Origin: Shinella curvata
GTDB taxonomy: Bacteria > Pseudomonadota > Alphaproteobacteria > Rhizobiales > Rhizobiaceae
DNA length: 64,000 nucleotides
Direction of reading: 5' to 3'
Assembly: GCF_022899935.1 (NCBI RefSeq)
Contig: NZ_JALJCJ010000007.1
Coordinates: 186,001-250,000, forward strand
Within the stretch, counting starts at the first letter, position 1, and the number at the start of each line of letters is the position of its first letter. A model generated the notes under the pieces. The model worked only from the letters and a program-made list of their open reading frames with translations, was not told where the DNA came from and ran no database searches. Shown piece by piece: positions 54,322 to 62,967 of this stretch. A program made the position numbers and the translations under genes.

Positions 54322-54687
54322 CGGTTCGTTTCTCGCGTTCGGCCGGTGCGGGGCAAGCACCGGCGATCCCCTGTCTGTCGCCGGATTTACGGCTCGGCGC
54401 ATATTTCAGGCCGCTTGCGCCAGCGCAAGCCCCTGCAATGACGAGAAGCTACGCCGCCTCTTGCAAGGAATCCCTCCGGTTCGCGACATCCAATGCATCG
54501 AAAATGCCGCCGATGCGCTTCGCAGTCGCCTGACGACACCGAAACGGTCTGCGGCATGATCCCCTGTGATGGCAGGCAGAAAGCGTTTCTATCAGAAATG
54601 CAAGCCGCGCTCCGGCACCGAAAATCCCGCTGGACACTATTATGGACACATGTTCTATACACTGGACATATCAGACGGGAGTCGATC
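54322..54687. other. 366-base divergent gap purU / unknown gene
   Basis: Contains an 18-base palindrome GCTTGCGC-CA-GCGCAAGC (54413-54430) and, nearer the + strand gene, three TGGACA hexamers (54631, 54643, 54663). TGGACA 54631-54636 with CTATAC 54655-54660 (18-base spacer) could form its promoter. The frame of the downstream gene is open through part of this gap, but the residues do not look coding and a good ribosome site lies only at the later start. Confidence 0.45.
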
Positions 54688-55872
54688 ATGCATCTTTCCA
54701 TGTGGACCTACCCCTGGGACGTTCAGGACCAGGGACTTGAGGCGCTCGCCGCCGAGCTTTCGGGCCGTGCCGGCCTCAACACGGTCAGCCTTGCCACCTC
54801 CTACCATGCCGGCCGCTTCCTCCAGCCGCGCAGCCCCACACAGAAGGCCTATTTTCCGGAGGACGGCACGGTCTATTTCCGGCCGGACGAAACCCTCTGG
54901 CAGGACAAGACGATCCGCCCGCTGGTCGCGCAGAATGTTGTCGAACGCGGCGACATGCTGGATGCGCTGACAAAGGCACGGGCCGCGACAGGCCTCAAGG
55001 TCTCCAGCTGGACGGTGTGCCTTCACAACAGCCGGCTCGGTGAACTGCATCCCGATCACGTCACCCGAAACGCCTTCGGCAACGCCAACACCTATAATCT
55101 GTGCCCGTCGAGCCCTGCCGCACGCGACTATGTCGTGACACTCGTGCGCGACATCACCACGAACTACAAACCCGATATGCTGGAGCTCGAGAGCCCGAAT
55201 TTCATGGGCTTCGCCCACGAGCACCACCACGAAAAGGACGGCGTCGGCCTCAATGCCGAGGACGATTTTCTGCTGTCCCTCTGCTTCTGCGATCATTGCA
55301 CGGCGCGCGCCCGCAAGGCGGGCGTGCCGATCGAGGGCGCGCGGAAAGCCGTCTCCCGCTTCATCGCCGAACTTTGCGAGCGCGCCGTACCGGAAAAGCA
55401 GTTCCCGGACTTTCCGGACGCCGGCATCGACGCTTTCCGCGCCTATCCGGAGCTGCACGCCTTCCTTGCCTGGCGTTTCGAACCGGTGAGCAGCCTGATC
55501 GGAGAGATCAAGGCCGCCGCCGATGCCGCGACCCGCATCGTGCTGATCGACCTCAAGGACGGCTGGCTCGGCGGCGTCGATCTTGGAGATGTCGGCAAAC
55601 TCTGCGACGGTGCGATCCTCTGCTGCTACGACATGACGCCGCAGACCATCGGTGGCGTCATTCGCACCGGCCGGTCCATGCTTGGCAACGAAAAATTCCT
55701 GGGGCTCGGACTTCGCGTTTTCTATCCCGAGGTCGATGGCCCCGCGATCCTCGCTGCACGCGCCAAAGCCGCCGTCGACGCGGGCGCCGACGGCGTCAAT
55801 TTCTACAATTACGGGCTCATCCCGGCAAAGCGCCTCGATTGGGTGCACGAGGCCGTCCGAGCGATCACGTGA
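54688..55872 (+). CDS. uncharacterised protein, probable TIM-barrel hydrolase-like fold
   Basis: 394 residues; the ATG at 54688 has GGGAG eight bases upstream. I do not recognise the family. The pattern of alternating strands and helices suggests a TIM barrel like hypothetical glycoside-hydrolase relatives: MHLSMWTYPWDV at the start, ATGLKVSSWTVCLHNSRLG near 105, NLCPSSPAARDYVV near 138, a possible acidic catalytic strand DMLELESPNFMGF near 168, and ADGVNFYNYGLIP near the end. A cysteine cluster CFCDHC lies near 205. There is no signal peptide, so it is cytoplasmic. It is convergent with the catabolic operon and could be functionally linked, but nothing in the sequence proves it. Confidence 0.7.
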   Translation: MHLSMWTYPWDVQDQGLEALAAELSGRAGLNTVSLATSYHAGRFLQPRSPTQKAYFPEDGTVYFRPDETLWQDKTIRPLVAQNVVERGDMLDALTKARAATGLKVSSWTVCLHNSRLGELHPDHVTRNAFGNANTYNLCPSSPAARDYVVTLVRDITTNYKPDMLELESPNFMGFAHEHHHEKDGVGLNAEDDFLLSLCFCDHCTARARKAGVPIEGARKAVSRFIAELCERAVPEKQFPDFPDAGIDAFRAYPELHAFLAWRFEPVSSLIGEIKAAADAATRIVLIDLKDGWLGGVDLGDVGKLCDGAILCCYDMTPQTIGGVIRTGRSMLGNEKFLGLGLRVFYPEVDGPAILAARAKAAVDAGADGVNFYNYGLIPAKRLDWVHEAVRAIT

Positions 55873-55884
55873 TCGCGCGGACAT

Positions 55885-56898
55885 TCAGCCATCGACCGGC
55901 TCGGCGACCTGGATCAGGCAGTCGCCGGCCTGGCTGTCGGTGTGCAGACGGTGGGAAATGACGATGCCGCTCTCGGCAAAGTGCAATTCCTCCTCGGGCA
56001 GGTCCAGCCGTTCGAGATCGTGATACCAGCCGGCACGGTCGCCGGCTTCAATGCGTTTCCCGAGCGGCACCGCCGGTTCGAACCAGCCACGCCTGGTCGC
56101 ATAGATGCCCTGACTGTGCCGCGAGAGCGACAGAAGCTGCAGGGAGGGCGGCGTGGGAAGCGGCGCGCGCGACAGCTGCGGCGCGTCGACAATGCCGAGC
56201 GAAATCATCAGACGGTCGATCGCCGCAGCCGTGAAGGCCATGCTCTCGGGCGTCACCGTGCCGCCACCGCCGAATTCACCCGAAAGGCCGATCGTGCCGG
56301 CCCGGCAAGCCGCGCCCATCGAGGTCGGTGCTGCCAGCCCGTTATCGGCGATGAAGGCATGGGCCGCCCCCATCGCCCGCATCAGCACCACGGACCGCTC
56401 GAACCGCGCCGCATCCGCCTGCCGCTCGATCAGCGTGCAGGCGAGATGCGCCATGGAGGTGCCGCCCGAATGCAGATCGAGCACTGCGTCGTGTCGCGGG
56501 AAGAGATCGCGTTCGAGGAAATGCGCCATACGCGCCGTCGGCGTGCCCGCGGGATCGCCCGGAAAGGCGCGGTTGAGATTGCCGCCATCGAAAGGCGAGC
56601 AGCGTTTTGCCGCCATCACGGCCGGCAGGTTGGCCATCGGCAGGATGGTGACGGCCCCGCGTATCGTCGACACGTCGAGCCGGCGCATGAGCCGGCCGAG
56701 CTGAAGCTCGCCCTCATATTCGTCGCCATGGTTGCCCGCCATCAGAAGAAGGCTCGGCCCCGCGCCGTTTTTCAGGCGCAGGATGGGAATACGGATCTGG
56801 TAATAGGGCGAGCGATCGACCGAATAGGGAATGGCGAGGTGACCAGCCTGCCGGCCGTCGCATTCAAAATCAATCGGATTGACGACGCCGCTGTGCAT
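55885..56898 (-). CDS. AstE/aspartoacylase-family zinc deacylase
   Basis: Zinc-dependent M14-like deacylase of 337 residues, in the succinylglutamate desuccinylase/aspartoacylase superfamily. Zinc ligands are His57 and Glu60 (GNHGDEYEG) and His143 (DLHSGG); GGNLNRAFPG (105-114) contributes substrate-binding Asn/Arg, and the general-base Glu is in GEFGGGG near 208. A C-terminal beta domain follows. Relatives include the DoeB deacetylase of ectoine breakdown. It would release an acyl group from an N-acylated amino compound. Last gene of the eight-gene operon, nine bases after the RidA gene. Confidence 0.86.
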   Translation of the reverse strand: MHSGVVNPIDFECDGRQAGHLAIPYSVDRSPYYQIRIPILRLKNGAGPSLLLMAGNHGDEYEGELQLGRLMRRLDVSTIRGAVTILPMANLPAVMAAKRCSPFDGGNLNRAFPGDPAGTPTARMAHFLERDLFPRHDAVLDLHSGGTSMAHLACTLIERQADAARFERSVVLMRAMGAAHAFIADNGLAAPTSMGAACRAGTIGLSGEFGGGGTVTPESMAFTAAAIDRLMISLGIVDAPQLSRAPLPTPPSLQLLSLSRHSQGIYATRRGWFEPAVPLGKRIEAGDRAGWYHDLERLDLPEEELHFAESGIVISHRLHTDSQAGDCLIQVAEPVDG

Positions 56899-56907
56899 GG
56901 CCGCTCC

Positions 56908-57252
56908 TCAGAGTGCCGCGACGGCGGTCATCTCGACGCGCAGGTCCGGATCGGCAAGCCGGGCCTCGACGCAGGCGCGTGCCGGCGGGTTTGCCGGGTC
57001 GATCCAGGCATCGTAGACGCCGTTCATCGCGTCGAAATCGACAATGGCAGGCAGAAAGACGTTGACGGCGAGCAACTTCGAGCGATCCGTACCGGCTTCC
57101 TTCAGGAGAGCGTCGATCTTGCTGAGCACATCCCCCGTCTGACCTTCGATGCCGGCCTTGCGGTCTTCCGCGACCTGACCGGCGATGTAGACAAGCCCGC
57201 CGTAGCTGACGGCCTGGCTCATGCGCGAACCCTTCTGGTAACGCTGGATCAT
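56908..57252 (-). CDS. RidA family protein
   Basis: 114 residues from the ATG at 57252 (MIQRYQKGSRMSQAVSYGGLVYIAGQVAED). RidA-type proteins hydrolyse enamines and imines released by PLP enzymes. The fold is clear: VYIAGQV, GQTGDVLSKIDALLKEAGTDRSKLLAVNVFL, the substrate-arginine region ANPPARACVEARLADPDLRVEMTAVAAL at the C-terminus. The Arg near residue 93 that binds the carboxylate in RidA is present. Placement directly after a PLP deaminase-like gene argues for a role in clearing its product. Confidence 0.92.
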   Translation of the reverse strand: MIQRYQKGSRMSQAVSYGGLVYIAGQVAEDRKAGIEGQTGDVLSKIDALLKEAGTDRSKLLAVNVFLPAIVDFDAMNGVYDAWIDPANPPARACVEARLADPDLRVEMTAVAAL

Positions 57253-57287
57253 GGAGTGTTTTCCTTTTCTTGCCTTGGGAGGAGAGA

Positions 57288-58592
57288 TCAGCCGAAGCTG
57301 GTGAGAAAGGCCGCGGTGACCGTGTGGTCGGGTGCGAGGCCATAGAGAATGGCATGCCGGTCGAGGCAGGTGCAGGGATGCGAAATGCCGAATTCGACGA
57401 CATCGCCGATGGCGACATCGGCATCGGCGGGAACCGTCACGAAGGCGTGCTGGTCGTTGAGGCGCAGCACGGAGGCGGTGCTGAAATCGCCGAGCAGCGC
57501 GCCACCCCGGTAGAGCGCCAGCGGGCGCGGCAGGTCCTGGTCGATCGCGACGTCGCGCATTCCCATGCCGCAGATGGCGAGGCCCGGCTCCGGCAGCGAA
57601 AGAACCTCCGCCCAGACCCGCAGCGCCGGCGTGAATTTTTTGGAAGCGGACCAGATATCCGCCCCTACGCGAAAACCATTGCGCGCATCCAGACCGGCAA
57701 GGCCGCGCTCGTAGACACCGTGATCGTGAAAGAAGATCGCCCCGCTGCGCAGGATGAGCCGGCAATCGGGATCGTCCTCGACGGCAGCGGAGAGACCGGC
57801 CACGACACGGTCGAAGAAGACAGAGCCGCCAGCCGTCACGAGGAGCGGCCGCCCGTCGCCGATCCGGGCGCGGACCTGCGGAAGGAACGCCGCCGTCAGG
57901 CCCATCAACGCGTCGATCCGGGCAAGCGTCTCCGCTGCATTTGCCGTCGCGGCCGCGCCTTCATAGGCGGCAATGCCGGTCAGGCGGAAGGCGGGTGTTT
58001 CAGCACTGAGGACGACATCGAGGATTTTCTCCGCATCCGCGAGGTTGCGTGCCCCGGCGCGCCCGGCACCGAGCTCTACCAGCAGCCCCAGCAGCGGCAG
58101 GTCGCCACGCGCCTGCCACGCGGCGGCGAGCGCCTCGGCAAGGGGAGCAGAATCGACGAAGATATGGACGTCCGAGTCCGGATAGCCGGAAAGCAACGCC
58201 GCAAGGCGGCGGGCAGCGGCGGGGCCCCCGATCTCGTTAGCGAGGATCAACCGGCGTTGACCGGCCTTCAACAGCACGGCCGCCTGACGGATATCGGCGA
58301 CCGTCGTGCCCCAGGCGCCGGCCGCAAGCAGCGCACTGGACAGAGCAGGCGACATGGGTGTCTTGGCATGGGGGGCGATTTCGATGCCATGGCTCTTCAC
58401 ATAGGCCATCATCGCCGCGACATTTCCGGCAAAAGCCGTCTGGTCGAGCGAAATCAGCGGCAAGGCCATTTCCCCGTCAAAGGGCTTCCAGCCCTGCCGG
58501 CCGATCGCTTCGAGCGGCAGCGCCGTATGCCCGGGCGGAAAACCACGGATGCGGTCGTCAATCAGCATATCGGCGGCGTGACGGTCAGACAT
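57288..58592 (-). CDS. DSD1-type PLP enzyme (D-serine dehydratase / D-threonine aldolase family)
   Basis: Alanine-racemase-fold (type III) PLP enzyme of 434 residues, starting at 58592 (MSDRHAADMLIDD). Lys77 in IAPHAKTPMSP is the Schiff-base lysine. The C-terminal SHPCTCLDRH supplies the His405-x-Cys407 metal site typical of the eukaryote-type D-serine dehydratase/D-threonine aldolase group. The enzyme should deaminate or cleave a D-beta-hydroxy amino acid. Its start overlaps the amidohydrolase stop by eight bases, and a RidA gene follows, which fits an enamine product. The exact substrate is unknown. Confidence 0.86.
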   Translation of the reverse strand: MSDRHAADMLIDDRIRGFPPGHTALPLEAIGRQGWKPFDGEMALPLISLDQTAFAGNVAAMMAYVKSHGIEIAPHAKTPMSPALSSALLAAGAWGTTVADIRQAAVLLKAGQRRLILANEIGGPAAARRLAALLSGYPDSDVHIFVDSAPLAEALAAAWQARGDLPLLGLLVELGAGRAGARNLADAEKILDVVLSAETPAFRLTGIAAYEGAAATANAAETLARIDALMGLTAAFLPQVRARIGDGRPLLVTAGGSVFFDRVVAGLSAAVEDDPDCRLILRSGAIFFHDHGVYERGLAGLDARNGFRVGADIWSASKKFTPALRVWAEVLSLPEPGLAICGMGMRDVAIDQDLPRPLALYRGGALLGDFSTASVLRLNDQHAFVTVPADADVAIGDVVEFGISHPCTCLDRHAILYGLAPDHTVTAAFLTSFG

Positions 58593-59541
58593 GCATTTCT
58601 CCCTTGGCCGTAACGGGCTCAGCCAGTTCGAGACGGTAGGTTTCATTGGCCGTGGTGAAGAAAAGCGCCCGCTGTTCGTCGAGCGAAAGCGATGCGGCCA
58701 GCGTGCGGAAGACCCCGTAGATCTCATCGAACGAGGCATGGAGGCCGGCAACCGGGAAATCGCTGGCGAACATCGCACGCGATGGACCGAAGCAATCGAG
58801 GCAATGCTCGATGACCGGCGACAGGCTTTCCAGCGTCCAGTCATTGTCATAGGCGACGAGGTCGGAAATCTTCAGCCGCACATTCGGTTCGCGGCCAAGC
58901 GCCCGCAGGCCGCTGCGCCAGATCGCCATGCCGGTCTCATCACGGTCGGCCGGACTGCCGCCGTGATTGAGCACGAAGAGCGTTTCGGGAAAGGCCCGCA
59001 CGAGATCGAGCGCTTCGCCCATCTGTCCGGGGTAGAGCATCAGGTCGAAGACGAGGCCATGGCGGGAAAGTTCGGCAAGGCCGGCCCGCCAGACCGGATC
59101 GGCCATGCGATAGGCCCGCGGCGCGAAGCTCTTTGAGGGATCCGCGTGCCAGCTCACGATGTCGCGGATGCCGACGACGTCGGGATTGTCCGCCTCGGCC
59201 GCGATGAGGCGGGCGGCATCGGGACTGTCGAGCGAAACACGGGCAACATAGCGACGGGCGATACCGGTGCTGCGGTCGAGACCACCCAGCCAGCGGCTTT
59301 CCTCCAGCGGATGCGCATCCGACCAGCCGGCCTCGACATGCACCGTGGCGACGACGTTCTGGTTTGCCGCGTCCCGGCAATAGTCTGCCACGCCATAGTC
59401 ACGCAGGATCGGCGCGAGACTGCCATAGACCATTTCGCCGCCGTTCACCCGGGCCTTTTCCAGCCAGGGGTGGCGACCGAGCGAGAGGTCCCAGAGATGG
59501 TGGTGCGGGTCGATGACCGGCCCGCTGTAACGCACCGTCAT
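58585..59541 (-). CDS. amidohydrolase-2 family hydrolase
   Basis: TIM-barrel metal hydrolase of 318 residues, of the amidohydrolase-2 group that includes L-fuconolactonase and GLI-type lactonases. Metal-binding DPHHHLWD (His13-His15) opens the barrel; VATVHVEAG, LFVLNHGG and the late MFASDFPV (catalytic Asp) follow in the family order. It probably opens a lactone or amide ring. It overlaps the permease gene by four bases and the DSD1-type gene by eight. Confidence 0.88.
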   Translation of the reverse strand: MTVRYSGPVIDPHHHLWDLSLGRHPWLEKARVNGGEMVYGSLAPILRDYGVADYCRDAANQNVVATVHVEAGWSDAHPLEESRWLGGLDRSTGIARRYVARVSLDSPDAARLIAAEADNPDVVGIRDIVSWHADPSKSFAPRAYRMADPVWRAGLAELSRHGLVFDLMLYPGQMGEALDLVRAFPETLFVLNHGGSPADRDETGMAIWRSGLRALGREPNVRLKISDLVAYDNDWTLESLSPVIEHCLDCFGPSRAMFASDFPVAGLHASFDEIYGVFRTLAASLSLDEQRALFFTTANETYRLELAEPVTAKGEMHV

Positions 59542-60479
59542 CGCCGCGCCTCGCGACCGGAAACGAGCAGCAGCGCCAGGATCAGCGTGCCGAACATGAT
59601 CGAACGCCAGCCGGGCGAGGCATTCACGACGGTAATCAGTGCGGTCGTCGTGACAAGCAGGATGGCGCCGGGAATGGTGCCGGCATAGGTGCCGCGACCA
59701 CCGAGGATGGAGGTGCCGCCGAGCACGACGGCGGCGATCGACGTCAGCAGGTAGGGATCGCCGATGCCGACATAGCCCTGCCGGTTCATGCCCAGCACCA
59801 GAATGCCGGCAAGTCCTGCGAAGAAGCCCGAAAGTGCATAGAGAATCAGCGTGTTGCGCGGGAGGCTGACACCCGAAAGGCGGGCAGCGAGCGGATTGGC
59901 GCCGATGGCGAGAAAACGCGCGCCGATCGGCATGCGATGGATGAGGATGAGCACGACGGCCGACACGGCGAGCCAGAGCAGAACGCCGGAGGGAACGCCG
60001 AGCGGTCGGGACTGACCAAGCAGAATGACCGCCGGATTGCTCACGGTGACGGCGCTGCCGCCGGCGACGATGACGAGCAATCCCTGCAGGAATGTCGCCA
60101 TGGCCAGCGTCATGATGATCGGTGGGACACGGAGATAGGCAGCTCCCGCCCCGTTGAGGACGCCGATACCGGTGGCGATCGACAATGCCAGCGCGATGCC
60201 GACGAGGCCGGTCGGGTCCCAGGCGGGCGAGATCAGCGGCAGAAGGATTGCCGTGACGGTGATAACCGCACCGACCGAGAGATCGATACCGCCCATGAGG
60301 ATGACGAGGGTCTGGCCGGCGGCAGCGATGCCGATCACGGCGGCAAGCTCCAGGAGATAGCGCAGATGCCCGTAGGCGCCGAAACCGCGCAGCGTGAAGC
60401 TGGCGACCAGCCAGACGAGCGCAACCAGCACGAATGTCAGCAGCGGCGGATTGCGGAAGATGGTTTTCACGGCATTCAT
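59538..60479 (-). CDS. sugar-type ABC permease (RbsC family), second
   Basis: Inner-membrane permease of 313 residues from the ATG at 60479 (MNAVKTIFRNPPLLTFVLVAL). Eight to ten hydrophobic helices; family motifs GQTLVILMGGIDLSVGAVITV near 55 and IAAVVLGGTSILGGRGTYAGTIPGA near 250. It forms a heterodimer with the other permease of the operon. Overlaps both neighbours by four bases. Confidence 0.92.
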   Translation of the reverse strand: MNAVKTIFRNPPLLTFVLVALVWLVASFTLRGFGAYGHLRYLLELAAVIGIAAAGQTLVILMGGIDLSVGAVITVTAILLPLISPAWDPTGLVGIALALSIATGIGVLNGAGAAYLRVPPIIMTLAMATFLQGLLVIVAGGSAVTVSNPAVILLGQSRPLGVPSGVLLWLAVSAVVLILIHRMPIGARFLAIGANPLAARLSGVSLPRNTLILYALSGFFAGLAGILVLGMNRQGYVGIGDPYLLTSIAAVVLGGTSILGGRGTYAGTIPGAILLVTTTALITVVNASPGWRSIMFGTLILALLLVSGREARR

Positions 60480-61441
60480 CGCCTTGCCCTCCACGACTTC
60501 AGTAGTTCCGGCACAGCAACGGCGCCGACAATGATCAGCCCCTGCGCCACATATTGCGCGACCGGTGGAAAGCCGAGAAAGAACATCACGTTGATCATGA
60601 CCGAGAGCAGCAGGCTGCCGCAGATCGCTCCGCGCATCGTGCCCTTGCCGCCGAGGAAGCCGACACCGCCAAGCACCGCGGCGGCGATGGAGTTCAGCGT
60701 GAAGGGCGCGCCGATGACAGGATCGCCCGAGCCCGTCTGCGCCGCCACGAAGAGGCCGGCGAGCGCGGTGAGCAGGCCGGAAAGCGCGAAGGCCGCGATC
60801 TTTGCTCGCTCGACCGGCACACCGGAACGGAAGGCGCCAACGGGGTTGTCGCCCGCCGCATAGATGCCGAGGCCGAGCGGCGTCGCGAGAAACGCCTTCC
60901 ACAAAAGCAGCACGACAACGAGAAGCAGGAAGGCGACGGGCGTGTGGCCGGCGAGCGTATTCGACAGCCAGTCGGGAATGAAGCCACCGGGACGCGGCAA
61001 AAGGATGAGCGCCACGCCGGTTATGATGAAGGAGCCTGCCAGCGTGACGATAATCGCGGGAAGCCTCAGATGCGCGACGATCGCCCCGATGACCGTGCCG
61101 ATGGCAAGGCCGGTCAGCGCGACGGCAAGAATGCCGCCGGGCACGCCGAACATGCCATCCATCGTGGTTGCCGCGATGACGGCACCGAGGCTGACAAGCG
61201 GGCCGATGGCAAGCGTGATACCGCCATTCAGCATCAGCAAGGCCTGCGCCATCGTCACGAGGGCGAGCGGAAACCAATTCTGCGTGAATTTCGAGAAACC
61301 GCCGACCGAGAGAATGCCCGGAAACAGCACGGCATAGAGAATGAGGAAAGCGGCGACGACGAGGTAGAGACCGCCAAGGCCGCGGTTGCGGCGGCGCTGG
61401 ATGGCGCCGTAGAGCCAGCCCGAGGACGAAACAGCACTCAT
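60476..61441 (-). CDS. sugar-type ABC permease (RbsC family), first
   Basis: Permease of 321 residues from the ATG at 61441 (MSAVSSSGWLYGAIQRRRNRGLGG). The motifs are MAQALLMLNGGITLAIGPLVSLGAVI (the GGIDLS-type segment, here GGITLAIG, a divergent form) and SIAAAVLGGVGFLGGKGTMRGAICGSL. The change from Asp-Leu-Ser to Thr-Leu-Ala in the signature is a notable difference from its partner. Overlaps the ATPase and second permease genes by four bases each. Confidence 0.9.
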   Translation of the reverse strand: MSAVSSSGWLYGAIQRRRNRGLGGLYLVVAAFLILYAVLFPGILSVGGFSKFTQNWFPLALVTMAQALLMLNGGITLAIGPLVSLGAVIAATTMDGMFGVPGGILAVALTGLAIGTVIGAIVAHLRLPAIIVTLAGSFIITGVALILLPRPGGFIPDWLSNTLAGHTPVAFLLLVVVLLLWKAFLATPLGLGIYAAGDNPVGAFRSGVPVERAKIAAFALSGLLTALAGLFVAAQTGSGDPVIGAPFTLNSIAAAVLGGVGFLGGKGTMRGAICGSLLLSVMINVMFFLGFPPVAQYVAQGLIIVGAVAVPELLKSWRARR

Positions 61442-62946
61442 GCGGCCGCTCCCTTTCTGTCGACGCCCATGGCCGCGCCGACGATGGCCTCTTCGCTGAT
61501 CGCCCCGCCGGAAAGCTCTGCGGCGACCGCGCCCTCGCGCAGCACCACCACGCGGTCGCAAAGATGCACGAGCTCCGGCGTATCGGAGCTGGCGATGATG
61601 ACAAGCCGGCCTTCGGTGGCGAAACCGCGCAGCATCAAATAAATCTCACGCTTGGTCTCGATGTCGACGCCGCGTGTCGGATCGTTGAGCAACAGCACCG
61701 AGGGATCGAGCGGCAGCCATTTGGCCAGCGCCACCTTCTGCTGGTTGCCGCCGGAAAGCGCCTGGACTGGACGAGCCACGTCACCCTTGATGGTGAGCCG
61801 TTTGGCAAGCTCGGCAATCAGCCCAGTTTCGGCGGCGCGATCGCGAAAACCGTTGCGGGCAAGGCGTCCAAGCGAGGGGAGGATCAGGTTGGACGCGATG
61901 GAATGGGGCAGGACCAGCCCCTCGTGCTTGCGGTCAGCCGGCACATAGACGAGGCCTGCGGCATTCGCCGCACCGACATCGGCGGGCAAGCCCGGCTTGC
62001 CGGAGACCTCCGCTTTGACCGCCTTGGCCGGAATGGCGCCGTAGAGGCCGAGGAGCAGGTCTTCCTGCCCCTGCCCCACCAGGCCGCCGATGCCGATAAT
62101 CTCGCCGGCGCGGCCGGAGAAGGTGATGTCACGCACGAGGCCCGCCGAAAAGCCCTCGACGCCGATGCGCAAAACGCCGGGATTGGCGGCGGCGCGTGGT
62201 GGAAAGAGATCGCCCGTCTCGCGACCGACCATCAGGCGGACCAGCCCCTCGCCGTCGATGCCCGACAGCGACTGGTCGGCCGTGACGCCGCCATCCTTGA
62301 GCACCGTGACGTGGGAGCAAAGCGCCTGCACCTCGTTGAGGCGATGCGAAATGTAGAGAAGTGCGGTGCCGCGATCGCGCAGCGCCTCGATGACATCGGC
62401 GAGAATGCCGGCCTCGTGCGCCGAAAGCGAGGAGGTCGGCTCGTCGAGGATCAGCACGCGCGGCCTGCGATAGAGCGCCTTGGCGATCTCCACCATCTGA
62501 CGCCGGCCGAGCGCGAGATCGGCCACGGGCATGTCGAGCGGCTCGGTAAGACCGACCATGGCACAGACCTCCCGCACGCCGCGATGCAGTTCGGCATAGT
62601 CGATCAGGCCGAAACGGCGCGGGAAGGCGCCAAGGCCGATATTTTCCGCAATCGACAGGTCCGCCGTGAGGCTCAGCTCCTGCTGCACCACGGCGATCCC
62701 GGCTGCGCGGGCGGCGGCTGGGCTGAAACGCCCGACCGGCTTGCCGTCGACGGCAATCGTGCCGCTGTCCGGCTGAAGGGCGCCGGAGAGAAGGTTGATC
62801 AACGTGGACTTTCCCGCACCGTTCTCCCCGAGCAGAGCGTGAACCCTGCCCGGGCGAAGGGCGATATCGACGCCCTTCAGAACGGGATTGCCGAAAAATC
62901 CCTTGAACACCTGCCGGGCTTCCAGCAGGGGTTTTTGATCCGTCAT
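61438..62946 (-). CDS. ribose-type ABC ATPase (RbsA/MglA family)
   Basis: Double ATPase of 502 residues. The first domain has Walker A GENGAGKST (40-48), signature-like LALGRRQMVEIAKAL and Walker B LILDEPTSSLS. The second domain lacks a proper Walker A, as usual in this family, and has the signature LSGGNQQKVALAKWL and the Walker-B-like LLLNDPTRGVDIETK. It energises the two permeases. It lies 21 bases after the binding-protein gene. Confidence 0.94.
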   Translation of the reverse strand: MTDQKPLLEARQVFKGFFGNPVLKGVDIALRPGRVHALLGENGAGKSTLINLLSGALQPDSGTIAVDGKPVGRFSPAAARAAGIAVVQQELSLTADLSIAENIGLGAFPRRFGLIDYAELHRGVREVCAMVGLTEPLDMPVADLALGRRQMVEIAKALYRRPRVLILDEPTSSLSAHEAGILADVIEALRDRGTALLYISHRLNEVQALCSHVTVLKDGGVTADQSLSGIDGEGLVRLMVGRETGDLFPPRAAANPGVLRIGVEGFSAGLVRDITFSGRAGEIIGIGGLVGQGQEDLLLGLYGAIPAKAVKAEVSGKPGLPADVGAANAAGLVYVPADRKHEGLVLPHSIASNLILPSLGRLARNGFRDRAAETGLIAELAKRLTIKGDVARPVQALSGGNQQKVALAKWLPLDPSVLLLNDPTRGVDIETKREIYLMLRGFATEGRLVIIASSDTPELVHLCDRVVVLREGAVAAELSGGAISEEAIVGAAMGVDRKGAAA

Positions 62947-62967
62947 GACGGCATCCTTTGAGCGGGA

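Noticed and set aside
54493-54687. Extended N-terminus for the unknown + strand gene
   Set aside because: The extra 65 residues look like intergenic sequence and would run through the promoter-like region; the later ATG has a good ribosome site.
59538-61604. 688-codon minus-strand frame that could be a permease fusion
   Set aside because: Only the final 314 codons match a permease; the rest is a shifted-frame reading of the other permease gene. Four-base start/stop overlaps give two separate normal genes.
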